16,692 bases of DNA from assembly GCA_964426875.1 (NCBI GenBank), contig CAYRSB010000029.1, positions 1 through 16,692 of the forward strand, in the 5' to 3' direction. Position numbers and translations under genes: made by a program. Shown here piece by piece: positions 6,446-13,756 of this stretch. Positions within the stretch are counted from its first letter, which is position 1, and each line of letters starts with the position of its first letter. This stretch comes from Caldatribacterium sp964426875 (GTDB lineage Bacteria > Atribacterota > Atribacteria > Atribacterales > Caldatribacteriaceae). Under the pieces are notes generated by a model that did no database searches, was not told the DNA's origin, and saw nothing but the letters and a program-made list of their open reading frames with translations.

Positions 6446-8029
6446 TTATTCCAGCCACACCCTTTCGAAGGATTTTCGATCAAGGGGGTGTAAAACAAAT
6501 CCTTTCACGTTTTTACGGAAAACCATCTGGAGCTTGGCATGGGCCAGAGGCACCCAGGGAGCATCGTTGTGAATGATCTCCTGGGCTTTCCTGTAAAGGG
6601 CTTCACGCTCTTCCTGGTCGTAAGTTCTCTGGGCTTTGATGAGGATCTCGTGGAGTTCATCGTTTCGGTAGAAAGCTACGTTTCCGGCACTTCCCACGAC
6701 GGCAGTATCCTTGTCAAGGAGGACATAGAGGAAGTTATCAGGGTCACCGTTGTCCCCAATCCATCCCAAAAGGCACATGGGGTGCTTACCTGCTTCAGTC
6801 TCCTGGAGATATGTTCCCCACTCTACGGTATAAATCTTAGCCTTAATGCCCACCTCTTCAAGGTCTGCCTGGATGGCCTCGGCAATCTTCGGCGGATCGA
6901 ACATGTAGGGACGGGAAACAGGCATGACATAGAGGGTGGTCTCAAAGCCGCTGGGATATCCTGCCTCGGCAAGGAGGGCTTTGGCCTTCTCGGGATCGTA
7001 CTCGTAGTCCTCGATCTCGTCGTTGTACCCCCACATGGTGGGTGGGATGGGGTTTTTGGCCGGGACAGCTGTCCCTTTGTAGAGATGCTCCACGATGGCT
7101 TTCTTATTGATGGCATGGTTTATGGCCCTACGGACTCGCACGTCTTGGAAGGGTTTCTCAAATCCAGGGGTATCCTCCCCCATATTCATGGCCAAGTACC
7201 CTACGTTGATTCCCGGAGCTTCCAAGAGCGCAAGGTCGGGATTTTTGGCTATACGTTCAAGGTCGTCAGGATTGGGGTATTCCATGCAGTGAATGGAGCC
7301 TTTCTCAAGCTCAAGGAGCCGCACCGAGGGATCAGGGATGACCCGGAAAATGATACGATCGAGGTACGGTCGTCCACCCCAGTAATCGTTGAAGGCCTCA
7401 ACGGTGATGTGATCGTCCTTGACCCACTCAACGAACTTGAAGGGGCCAGTCCCTACTGGATTTTTGAAGAAATCAGCTTTGTATTTTTCACAGGCCGTGG
7501 GACTTACGATAGCCACGGTGAACATGGCAAGGCTGGTCATGAAAGAGGCGTTCGGCTGAGAAAGGGTGATTTTTACCGTGTAGTCATCGATCTTTTCCAC
7601 ATCCTTCACATAACTAAACATCCACTGCCAATATGCCCATTCTCCGTACTGGTAGAAGGGATGGTTGGGGTCAAATTGTCGTTTGAAGGAGTAGACCACA
7701 GCATCGGCGTTGAAATCCGTTCCATCATGGAACTTCACGCCCTTTCGAAGGTGGAAGATGAAAGTAAGTCCGTCTTCGGAAATTTCCCAGGACTCGGCAA
7801 GACAGGGCTCGATCTCTGTGCTTCCATACTTGTACCGCACGAGACCCTCAAACATCGCATCAGTGCGGGTTATGGAGATGCCGTCGGTGACATCGGCTGG
7901 GTCAAGACGTGCGGCGTCGCCGGCACTCCCGTAAATGAGCGTTCCTCCTCTTTTGGGCTCTTCAGCAAGAGCTAAGCTCCCTACCACAAGAATCGCCAAA
8001 AAAACACCTACAAGAAGAGCTTTTTTCAT
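6446..8029 (-). CDS. dppA: Dipeptide/oligopeptide ABC transporter substrate-binding protein (SBP family 5)
   Basis: A 527-residue extracytoplasmic binding protein that captures peptides (or, in some relatives, sugars or nickel) for the DppBCDF importer encoded just upstream. Seen: a signal peptide (residues 1-22, ALA|EE cleavage, no lipobox Cys), then the mature start KRGGTLIYGSAGDAARLDPA. The family-5 signature region LAESWEISEDGLTFIFHLRKGVKFHDG follows, then DAVVYSFKRQ, PVGTGPFKFVEW and DVRVRRAINHAINK, all in the usual order. Length is typical. The ATG at 8029 follows a full AAGGAGGTG. The gene is last of the importer genes and has its own extended -10 promoter, consistent with the need for excess binding protein. 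The ligand is not provable from sequence. The LPD residues after the signal and the permease partners favour peptides. Confidence 0.9.
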   Translation of the reverse strand: MKKALLVGVFLAILVVGSLALAEEPKRGGTLIYGSAGDAARLDPADVTDGISITRTDAMFEGLVRYKYGSTEIEPCLAESWEISEDGLTFIFHLRKGVKFHDGTDFNADAVVYSFKRQFDPNHPFYQYGEWAYWQWMFSYVKDVEKIDDYTVKITLSQPNASFMTSLAMFTVAIVSPTACEKYKADFFKNPVGTGPFKFVEWVKDDHITVEAFNDYWGGRPYLDRIIFRVIPDPSVRLLELEKGSIHCMEYPNPDDLERIAKNPDLALLEAPGINVGYLAMNMGEDTPGFEKPFQDVRVRRAINHAINKKAIVEHLYKGTAVPAKNPIPPTMWGYNDEIEDYEYDPEKAKALLAEAGYPSGFETTLYVMPVSRPYMFDPPKIAEAIQADLEEVGIKAKIYTVEWGTYLQETEAGKHPMCLLGWIGDNGDPDNFLYVLLDKDTAVVGSAGNVAFYRNDELHEILIKAQRTYDQEEREALYRKAQEIIHNDAPWVPLAHAKLQMVFRKNVKGFVLHPLDRKSFERVWLE

Positions 8030-8118
8030 GTTAACACCTCCTTTTCAGGAATTTTTGAAGGGGAACAAGGAAAGCAAACTCGGACTCTCTATCTCCTCCT
8101 TTCCCAGTGGTTTGTCTC

Positions 8119-8127
8119 ATTATATCA
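8119..8127 (-). promoter_or_regulatory. Extended -10 promoter for the peptide-binding protein gene
   Basis: TGATATAAT on the minus strand is a perfect extended -10 (TGnTATAAT) placed about 90 bases before the binding-protein ATG and just past the dppF stop codon. No recognisable -35 stands at 17 bases, as is usual for extended -10 promoters. It would let the binding protein be made independently of the long dpp transcript. Confidence 0.55.
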
Positions 8128-8130
8128 CTC

Positions 8131-9093
8131 TCACCGGTAAAGATGGCAGAATATGATGTGTTCCCGATTTGCAGTGCTTCCCACAGGAGGGGAAAGGGAA
8201 CAAACGTCCATGCGGTGTGGACAACGAGTGTGGAAGCGACAACCCGAGGGTGGATTAATAGGGCTTGGGGGATCTCCCTCGAGAAGAAAGCGTTCTTTCT
8301 TCTTAGAAGGGTCGGGCAGAGGAATAGAGGATAGAAGGGCTTGAGTGTAAGGATGGAGAGGGTTGGCAAAGAGCTCCTCGGTTGGCGCAACCTCAACAAT
8401 TTTCCCCAGATACATGACAGCTACCTGATGGGAGACGTGCCGTACCACACTAAGGTCGTGGCTTATGAAAAGGTACGTAAGATGTAGAGTTTTCTGGAGG
8501 TCCTCAAAGAGGTTGAGGATCTGTGCCTGTATGGAGACATCAAGTGCCGAGACTGGCTCATCACACACAAGAAAATCCGGCTCAAGGACTAAAGCCCTGG
8601 CAATGGCGATGCGCTGCCTCTGCCCTCCGGAGAACTCGTGAGGGTAGTTGTGCAGAGAGGCAAGCTCAAGACCCACGTGTTCGGCAATCTCTTCCACCTT
8701 CCGTCTTCGCACTCTTTGATCTTTCTCTCCATGAATGATGAGAGGTTCCTCAATGCTCCAATAGGCACTCTTGCGAGGGTCAAGGGAAGCAAAGGGATCC
8801 TGGAAGACGATCTGCATTCTCCGACGAAAGGGTTTAAATTCCTTCAGGGAGAGGGTAAGAATATCCTGTTCATCAAAAAAGACCTTTCCTTCGGTAGGTT
8901 CAAGAAGGCGTAAGATACACCGCGCTAAGGTACTCTTTCCACAACCCGTCTCTCCCACAAGCCCCAGAGTTTCCCCCCGGAAAATTGTCAGGGAGACGTC
9001 ATTCAAGGCATCCACGACGGCACCCTTGCCCCATCCGGCACCGCTCACCACAAAGCGCTTGTGGAGACTCCGTACTTCTACAAGAGGTGGCAT
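8131..9093 (-). CDS. dppF: Dipeptide/oligopeptide ABC transporter ATPase, DppF/OppF type
   Basis: A 320-residue ATPase that pairs with DppD on the cytoplasmic face of the peptide importer. Seen: Walker A GETGCGKST (about residues 48-56), Q-loop VFQDPFASLDP, ABC signature FSGGQRQRIAIARAL, Walker B FLVCDEPVSALD and the switch His in SHDLSVV. The C-terminal oligopeptide-transporter extension has HPYTQALLSSIP and GCRFHTRCP. Its four cysteines (CX5CX6CX17C) match the positions that hold a [4Fe-4S] cluster in structurally studied dipeptide-importer ATPases. The ATG at 9093 lies 16 bases inside dppD, indicating translational coupling; an AAGGAG sits 11 bases before it. All catalytic residues are intact. 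F-type rather than D-type is judged from gene order and the FSGGQRQR signature. Confidence 0.92.
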   Translation of the reverse strand: MPPLVEVRSLHKRFVVSGAGWGKGAVVDALNDVSLTIFRGETLGLVGETGCGKSTLARCILRLLEPTEGKVFFDEQDILTLSLKEFKPFRRRMQIVFQDPFASLDPRKSAYWSIEEPLIIHGEKDQRVRRRKVEEIAEHVGLELASLHNYPHEFSGGQRQRIAIARALVLEPDFLVCDEPVSALDVSIQAQILNLFEDLQKTLHLTYLFISHDLSVVRHVSHQVAVMYLGKIVEVAPTEELFANPLHPYTQALLSSIPLPDPSKKKERFLLEGDPPSPINPPSGCRFHTRCPHRMDVCSLSPPVGSTANREHIIFCHLYR

Positions 9094-10043
9094 GCCACTT
9101 CGTGCTCCTTGTCTACCCTTTTGAGGGCCGGCTCCTCCTGGTTACAAATTAGCAGACGTTCCCGGCAGCGGGGATGAAAACGGCACCCCGAAGGAGGATC
9201 AACAAGGTCAGGAACCGAGCCAGGGATGGCTTCAAGACGCCCCTTTTTCCCATCAGCGCGGGGAATGGAGGAGAGAAGAGCCCGGGTGTAGGGATGAAGA
9301 GGATGAGCGAAAAGCTCTCTCACCTCTGCTTTTTCCACAATTTTTCCGGCGTACATCACCGCTACCGCCTGACAACTTTCGGCTACGACTCCAAGGTCGT
9401 GGGTGATGAGGAGAACGGAAGTCTGCATTTCCTCTTTGAGGTCGTTGATGAGTTTTAGAATTTGTGCCTGTACGGTTACATCAAGCGCTGTGGTCGGCTC
9501 ATCGGCCACAAGAAGCCTCGGTCGGCAGGCCAGGGCCTGGGCGATCATGGCCCTCTGGCGCATTCCGCCTGAGAGCTGGTGGGGGTACTGGCGCATTCGT
9601 CGCTCAGGGTCAGGAATGGCAACCCGGCGGAGAAGTTCTATCGCTTCTTTTTCAGCCGTTTTTCTTGACATGTCCTGGTGAATCATAAGCACTTCTATGA
9701 TACCTTCCCCCACTGGGAAGACCGGATCGAGAGAGGTCATGGGCTCCTGAAAGACCATGGAAATCTTCTTTCCCCTAATTTTCCGCATCTCTTCCTCTCC
9801 CTTGGGGACAAGGTCCTCCCCATCGAGGTATATCGCTCCCTCGATAATCCTTCCCTGAGGTTTGGGGTAGAGCTTGAGAATAGAGAGGGCGGTCATGCTC
9901 TTTCCGCACCCTGATTCTCCTACAAGCCCTAGGGTTTCTCCTTCGTGAATCTCGAGGGTCACTCCATCCACGGCCCTGACAAGACCTCGGTACGTGGCAA
10001 TATAGGTTTTGAGGCTTTCAACAGAAAGAACCGGATTCTTCAT
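9078..10043 (-). CDS. dppD: Dipeptide/oligopeptide ABC transporter ATPase, DppD/OppD type
   Basis: A 321-residue ATPase, partner of DppF. Seen: Walker A GESGCGKSMT, where Met replaces the usual second Thr/Ser neighbour as in many DppD proteins. Also present are Q-loop VFQEPMTSLDP, signature LSGGMRQRAMIAQAL, Walker B LLVADEPTTALD and the switch His in THDLGVV. The C-terminal extension carries HPYTRALLSSIP, DPPSGCRFHPRC and two further cysteines (one six residues on, one in ACHLL), the four-Cys iron-sulfur pattern of this family. It starts one base after the dppC stop and ends inside dppF, so the genes are translationally coupled. The ribosome binding site is weak, which fits coupling. Confidence 0.92.
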   Translation of the reverse strand: MKNPVLSVESLKTYIATYRGLVRAVDGVTLEIHEGETLGLVGESGCGKSMTALSILKLYPKPQGRIIEGAIYLDGEDLVPKGEEEMRKIRGKKISMVFQEPMTSLDPVFPVGEGIIEVLMIHQDMSRKTAEKEAIELLRRVAIPDPERRMRQYPHQLSGGMRQRAMIAQALACRPRLLVADEPTTALDVTVQAQILKLINDLKEEMQTSVLLITHDLGVVAESCQAVAVMYAGKIVEKAEVRELFAHPLHPYTRALLSSIPRADGKKGRLEAIPGSVPDLVDPPSGCRFHPRCRERLLICNQEEPALKRVDKEHEVACHLL

Positions 10044-10044
10044 C

Positions 10045-10914
10045 TCACATCCGCAGACGGGGATCGAGAAGGTCCCGCATGCCGTCGCCCAGAAGGTTGA
10101 AGCCCAGAACTGTCACCATAATGGCCACTCCAGGAAAGGCTACCGCCCACCAGGCCCCTGAAACGAGGGCTTTGTGGCTTCCAGAAAGCATTGCTCCCCA
10201 CTCGGGGGTTGGTGGCATGGCCCCAAGCCCCAAAAATCCTAAGGCTGCTGCATCAAGAATAGCCCCAGCAATGTTGAGGGTGGCATATACCACAATGGGA
10301 GCCAGAGCGTTGGGGAGAATGTGGTACCACAGAATGCGGGCATGGCTTGCTCCCAAAGCCTTTTCTGCTTCGATATACTCCATCTCTCGCAGAACGAGGG
10401 TGACGCTGCGCACGATGCGGGCCATTTGAGGAGTGTAGACTATGCCGATAGCAATCATAGCTTTTTCGAGTCCCGGACCCAAGGCAGCCATGATGGTAAT
10501 GGCAAGGAGAATACTCGGAAAGGCAAAGAGTACGTCTACAACCCTCATGAGGACAATATCGAGCCAACCCCCGAAGTACCCGGAGAAGAGTCCAAGAAGT
10601 ACTCCCAGGACTGTAGAGATAAAGACTGCTATGCACCCTACAAGGAGCGAGGTTCTTGTTCCCCAGAGGATCCGGGAGAGCACACATCGGCCAAGGTAAT
10701 CCGTTCCCAGAGGAAAACGAGCAAACTCTTGACCTGCCCAGAAACCCGGCTGATACCGGAGGGAGAGGTCTCGCTTAAGAGGCTCATTAGGAGCCAGAAG
10801 CCAGGGAAAGCAGGCCACGAAAATGACGATACAAAGAACACAGAGCCCCAAGAGAGCCGTTTTGTTTTTAAAGAAAACATGAAGCGTTTCTTGAGTTTTT
10901 TCACTGAGCCTCAT
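10045..10914 (-). CDS. dppC: Dipeptide/oligopeptide ABC transporter permease, DppC/OppC type
   Basis: A 289-residue inner-membrane permease that forms the translocation channel with DppB. Seen: a short cytoplasmic start, a first membrane helix (LLGLCVLCIVIFVACFPWLL), an external segment with FPLGTDYLGRCVLSRILWG (the DppC-typical LGTD-GRD/C region), then about five more helices. The cytoplasmic EAA loop EAEKALGASHARILWYHILP docks the ATPases. The end reads LLGDGMRDLLDPRLR, a family hallmark. The ATG at 10914 is chosen over one at 10953 because it lies four bases after the dppB stop and avoids overlapping dppB by 35 bases; neither has a strong ribosome binding site. Confidence 0.92.
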   Translation of the reverse strand: MRLSEKTQETLHVFFKNKTALLGLCVLCIVIFVACFPWLLAPNEPLKRDLSLRYQPGFWAGQEFARFPLGTDYLGRCVLSRILWGTRTSLLVGCIAVFISTVLGVLLGLFSGYFGGWLDIVLMRVVDVLFAFPSILLAITIMAALGPGLEKAMIAIGIVYTPQMARIVRSVTLVLREMEYIEAEKALGASHARILWYHILPNALAPIVVYATLNIAGAILDAAALGFLGLGAMPPTPEWGAMLSGSHKALVSGAWWAVAFPGVAIMVTVLGFNLLGDGMRDLLDPRLRM

Positions 10915-10918
10915 GACT

Positions 10919-11923
10919 CTACCCGTAGCGAATCCTGGGGTTAATGAAAGCATAAAGTATATCGGTTACGAGGTTCACGACGACAAAGATGAAAGCGATG
11001 AAGAGCACCGATCCCTGTATTGCTGGGTAATCTCGGGCGTACACTGCGTCCACCGTGTAGCGTCCCAATCCAGGCCAGGCAAAGATGGTCTCGGTGAGAA
11101 TTGCTCCGCCAAGGAGAAGTCCAAACTCCATGCCGATGACCGTAATGATGGGAATGAGGGCGTTGCGTAGAGCATGACGGTAAATCACCCGTCGTTCGGG
11201 AAGCCCCTTGGCTCGCTCAGTACGAATGAAGTCTTGGCGGATGACTTCAAGCATTGAAGAACGAGTCATTCGGGCAATGAGGGCCATGGGTATGGTTCCC
11301 AAGGCTACGCCCGGAAGTACAAGATGTGAGAGAGCGTTCCAGAAAGCCCGACCGTTTCGAGTTACGAGAGCATCGATGAGGTAAAGACCGGTTATGGTGC
11401 GAAGGGAAATCTCGGGGTCCAATCGCCCCGATATGGGAAGAAGATCAAGATAGAGTCCGAAAAAGAACATCAACATGAGTCCCAGCCAGAATATGGGCAT
11501 GGAAACTCCGATTAAAGCTCCGGTCATGGCGAGGTAGTCGAAAATCGAGTGCTGTCGCACTGCCGAGATTATTCCTGCTGTCATCCCCACAAGAACGGCA
11601 AAGATCATGGCGAACAGTGAGAGTTCTAGGGTTGCCGGGAAACGCTGCAACAGCTCCTCAAGGACTGGGGTGTGTGTGGCAATGGAAGTACCGAAATCTC
11701 CCTGCAAGACACTGCGGAACCAGATGAAATACTGGGCATAGAGAGGACGGTCAAGCCCCCACTTCACCCGCACAGCCTCGATGAATTCGGGAGAAGCATG
11801 CTCCCCCGCCATCACCTTTGCCGGGTCTCCAGGTGTAAGCCGTACGACAAGAAAGACGACGACAGAAACCCCCAGAAGAACTGGAAGAATGAGAACAAGC
11901 CTTTTGAGAACATATCGTCCCAC
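10919..11923 (-). CDS. dppB: Dipeptide/oligopeptide ABC transporter permease, DppB/OppB type
   Basis: A 334-residue inner-membrane permease, first gene of the dpp operon. Seen: the family start MGRYVLKRLVLILPVLLGVS with its first membrane helix, the RLTPGDPA motif, GDFGTSI, about six membrane helices, and the EAA loop RTERAKGLPERRVIYRHALR that contacts the ATPases. The GAILTETIFAWPGLGRY block and the C-terminal YAFINPRIRYG are typical. The start is GTG at 11923; the protein lines up with the family from its first residue. There is no Shine-Dalgarno site before it, and the candidate promoter would give a leader of only about three bases. It is divergent from mutY. Confidence 0.93.
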   Translation of the reverse strand: MGRYVLKRLVLILPVLLGVSVVVFLVVRLTPGDPAKVMAGEHASPEFIEAVRVKWGLDRPLYAQYFIWFRSVLQGDFGTSIATHTPVLEELLQRFPATLELSLFAMIFAVLVGMTAGIISAVRQHSIFDYLAMTGALIGVSMPIFWLGLMLMFFFGLYLDLLPISGRLDPEISLRTITGLYLIDALVTRNGRAFWNALSHLVLPGVALGTIPMALIARMTRSSMLEVIRQDFIRTERAKGLPERRVIYRHALRNALIPIITVIGMEFGLLLGGAILTETIFAWPGLGRYTVDAVYARDYPAIQGSVLFIAFIFVVVNLVTDILYAFINPRIRYG

Positions 11924-11932
11924 GGTGATTGT

Positions 11933-11961
11933 ATTATATCCCGTTTCTTGGCGCTGTGCAA
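11933..11961 (-). promoter_or_regulatory. dpp operon promoter
   Basis: On the minus strand TTGCAC (11956-11961) and a perfect TATAAT (11933-11938) are spaced by exactly 17 bases. The -10 ends only nine bases before the dppB GTG, so transcription would start about three bases before the start codon. The preceding G and A (GATATAAT) match the boxes at 276-281 and 8119-8124. Confidence 0.6.
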
Positions 11962-12050
11962 AGGGCCTGCAGCGACAGAAAGGTTTTAGCTCTCAAGAAT
12001 TAGGGACTCTTGTGGGAATGTCTTCCTGCTTCCACGGTTACAGAAAGTGT

Positions 12051-13103
12051 ATGGCAAAAGACCTTAAAGGACTTCCTCAGGCCTTGCTTTTCTGGTTTGA
12101 AGACCATGCTCGGGATCTGCCCTGGAGGAGAGAGTACTCGGCCTATTCAGTATGGGTTGCCGAGACCATGCTCTGCCAGACGCAGGTTGAAAGGGTAGTG
12201 CCGTATTATCTTCGGTGGATGGAGCGCTTTCCCGAACTCTCCTGTGTAGCTGCAGCACCCCTTGAGGGGGTGCTTCTTTTGTGGGAGGGCCTGGGATACT
12301 ACGGTCGGGCCATAAAGCTCCATGAGGCATCACAACGCATCCTTCAAGAGTTTAAGGGAGAAATTCCCAGGGATTACCGTGCCCTTTGTGCCCTTCCAGG
12401 CATAGGTCCCTACATCGCCGGAGCCATCTTGAGTATTGCCTACGACGAACCCTATCCGGCGGTGGATGCCAATGTGCGGAGAGTTGTGGAACGGCTCCTT
12501 GGTCCTGGAGAGGCCTCATGGAGCCGAAGGACCATAGAAAGTTTCCTTGCACCCTTTCTCTTTAGGGTAAGTCCCCGAGCCTTCAATCAGGCCCTCATGG
12601 ATTTGGGAGCATTGGTGTGCGTTCCCCGGAAGCCCCAATGCGTGTGTTGTCCCCTGGTGTCCTTTTGCAAAGTGGGTAGAGGAGAGGCTACAGAGATTCT
12701 CAGAAAGAATCCCCAAAGGATACCTCTTCGCATCGTGGTTGCAGCTTTCATGAGGGGGAAGGAAGTTCTCGTTCAAAAGCGCCAGAATACGCGCCTTTTT
12801 ACAGGGCTTTTTGAGCTCCCCTGGAAAGAGAGTGATGCACCATCAGAGGATCTTGTTGGCTCTTTAGCTCGTGCGTTCTCTCTTACAGCCAAAAGCGTGG
12901 AGAATCTTGGAAGTTTTCGCCATGCTTATTCCCGCTACGCGGTTTGGGCCACCCTTTTCCTTGCCCGTGTGGAAGGAGTACCTTCAGGAGGCGCCCTTTT
13001 TCTTGACTGCGATAGGCTTTCCTATTATCCTTTCCCTTCCTTGCATCGAAAGGCGATCGCTCTTTTGGCTTCTTTCATGGAGAGGGAGCCCCTGGCTCCC
13101 TGA
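12051..13103 (+). CDS. mutY: Adenine DNA glycosylase MutY
   Basis: A 350-residue base-excision repair enzyme that removes adenine mispaired with 8-oxoguanine. Seen: the catalytic Glu38 in VAETMLCQTQV, the helix-hairpin-helix LPGIGPYIAGAI (residues 115-126), the catalytic Asp139 in VDANVRRV, and the iron-sulfur cysteines C190-X6-C197-X2-C200-X5-C206. A C-terminal NUDIX-like domain holds GLFELPWK and FRHAYSRY. All catalytic residues are present. Two family positions differ: Cys42 stands where Gln is usual in the MLQQTQ motif, and the 8-oxoG-sensing Phe-Ser-His loop is Tyr-Ser-Arg (residues 293-295). The ATG at 12051 is preferred because it places the LLFWF helix nine residues in, as in relatives; an ATG at 12018 is possible. 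Ribosome binding sites are weak for both. It is divergent from the dpp operon. Confidence 0.93.
   Translation: MAKDLKGLPQALLFWFEDHARDLPWRREYSAYSVWVAETMLCQTQVERVVPYYLRWMERFPELSCVAAAPLEGVLLLWEGLGYYGRAIKLHEASQRILQEFKGEIPRDYRALCALPGIGPYIAGAILSIAYDEPYPAVDANVRRVVERLLGPGEASWSRRTIESFLAPFLFRVSPRAFNQALMDLGALVCVPRKPQCVCCPLVSFCKVGRGEATEILRKNPQRIPLRIVVAAFMRGKEVLVQKRQNTRLFTGLFELPWKESDAPSEDLVGSLARAFSLTAKSVENLGSFRHAYSRYAVWATLFLARVEGVPSGGALFLDCDRLSYYPFPSLHRKAIALLASFMEREPLAP
13083..13101 (+). terminator. Hairpin at the mutY stop codon
   Basis: AGGGAGCC and GGCTCCCT form a perfect 8-bp stem around a three-base loop (CCT); the last paired base is the T of the TGA stop. No T tract follows, so termination efficiency is doubtful. 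Confidence 0.3.
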
Positions 13104-13209
13104 GGGATTAGCTTCATGTGCTGCGCAGGTAGGAAGGCGTTTTGAATAGGGAATAATGCCTATAAGGACTGCTTCTCTTCAACAAACGAACAAAGGAGAA
13201 TGATAGCTC

Positions 13210-13721
13210 ATGAAGCACAAAGTTGCGGCTACCTCTATGGTCCTTGCTCTTGTTTTCTGAGCCCTGGTTGTGGCCCTCAGCCTCGGAGAGGAAATCTCTT
13301 CCTTCCGAGTTGTCATCGGAGATGGTACAGTTCTTGAAAAGTTCAACCTTTTGGACCACGTCAGTGTTATTTTCTGCGAAGACCAGCAGTCAATGGAAAT
13401 CAACTCTTCTCTCAAGTATGCCTTGGGTGACGTAGTCGAGAGCAATAAAGACCGATGTAGAATCGTGCGGTTTGTTCAGATTGCAGATGCATCGAGCGCC
13501 ATTTTTTGACGCGTACCATCTGGAAACGAATGCCCTTGAAAAAATCTTGGGAAGTAGGAATTCCCATCTATGCTGATTGGAGGGGCTTCCTCGTCAAGAA
13601 GCTTGGGTTGGTTCGAGGAACACCCAACGTTTTGATTGTTGACCGGGAAGTCGGACCCATTCAGAACGGGAAACTCAATCGTTTTTACTCGATTCTCGAT
13701 GCATCAACCGATGATACCTGA
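13210..13721 (+). pseudogene. Broken secreted thioredoxin-fold protein gene (YtfJ/redoxin-like)
   Basis: Reading from the ATG at 13210, with AAAGGAG 11 bases before it, gives a signal-peptide-like start that is cut by an in-frame TGA at 13258-13260. The same frame then resumes (ALVVALSLGEEISSFRVVIG) through VSVIFCEDQQSMEINSSLK to a TGA at 13507-13509, directly after a run of six T (13502-13507). One base back, another frame continues seamlessly: LTRTIWKRMP, GIPIYADWRGFLVKKLGLV, RGTPNVLIVDRE. This is the layout of periplasmic thioredoxin-fold proteins of the YtfJ type, with the conserved VLIVD strand preceded by a Pro (TPN) and no CxxC. Restoring one T and changing TGA to TGG would give about 170 residues. 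TGA ends several intact neighbouring genes, so it is not recoded here. The family name is tentative; the broken state is clear unless the lesions are assembly errors. Confidence 0.7.
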
Positions 13722-13756
13722 TGGTAGCCTTTTTGCTTAAAGAGAGTACCTTTTGT

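Noticed and set aside
5906..6493. 195-codon plus-strand open frame
   Set aside because: Antisense to the nitroreductase and running through the hairpin after the binding-protein gene; no start signal.
6539..7975. Long 478-codon plus-strand open frame
   Set aside because: It is exactly antisense to the well-supported peptide-binding protein gene, has no ribosome binding site and no recognisable domain; it is a codon-usage shadow.
10321..10944. 207-codon plus-strand open frame
   Set aside because: Antisense to dppC, very polar composition with no hydrophobic core or domain; a shadow frame.
13258..13260. TGA as a recoded sense codon (Trp or Sec)
   Set aside because: TGA ends several intact genes in the window, no SECIS-like element was found, and the site lies in a signal peptide of a gene that also carries a frameshift.
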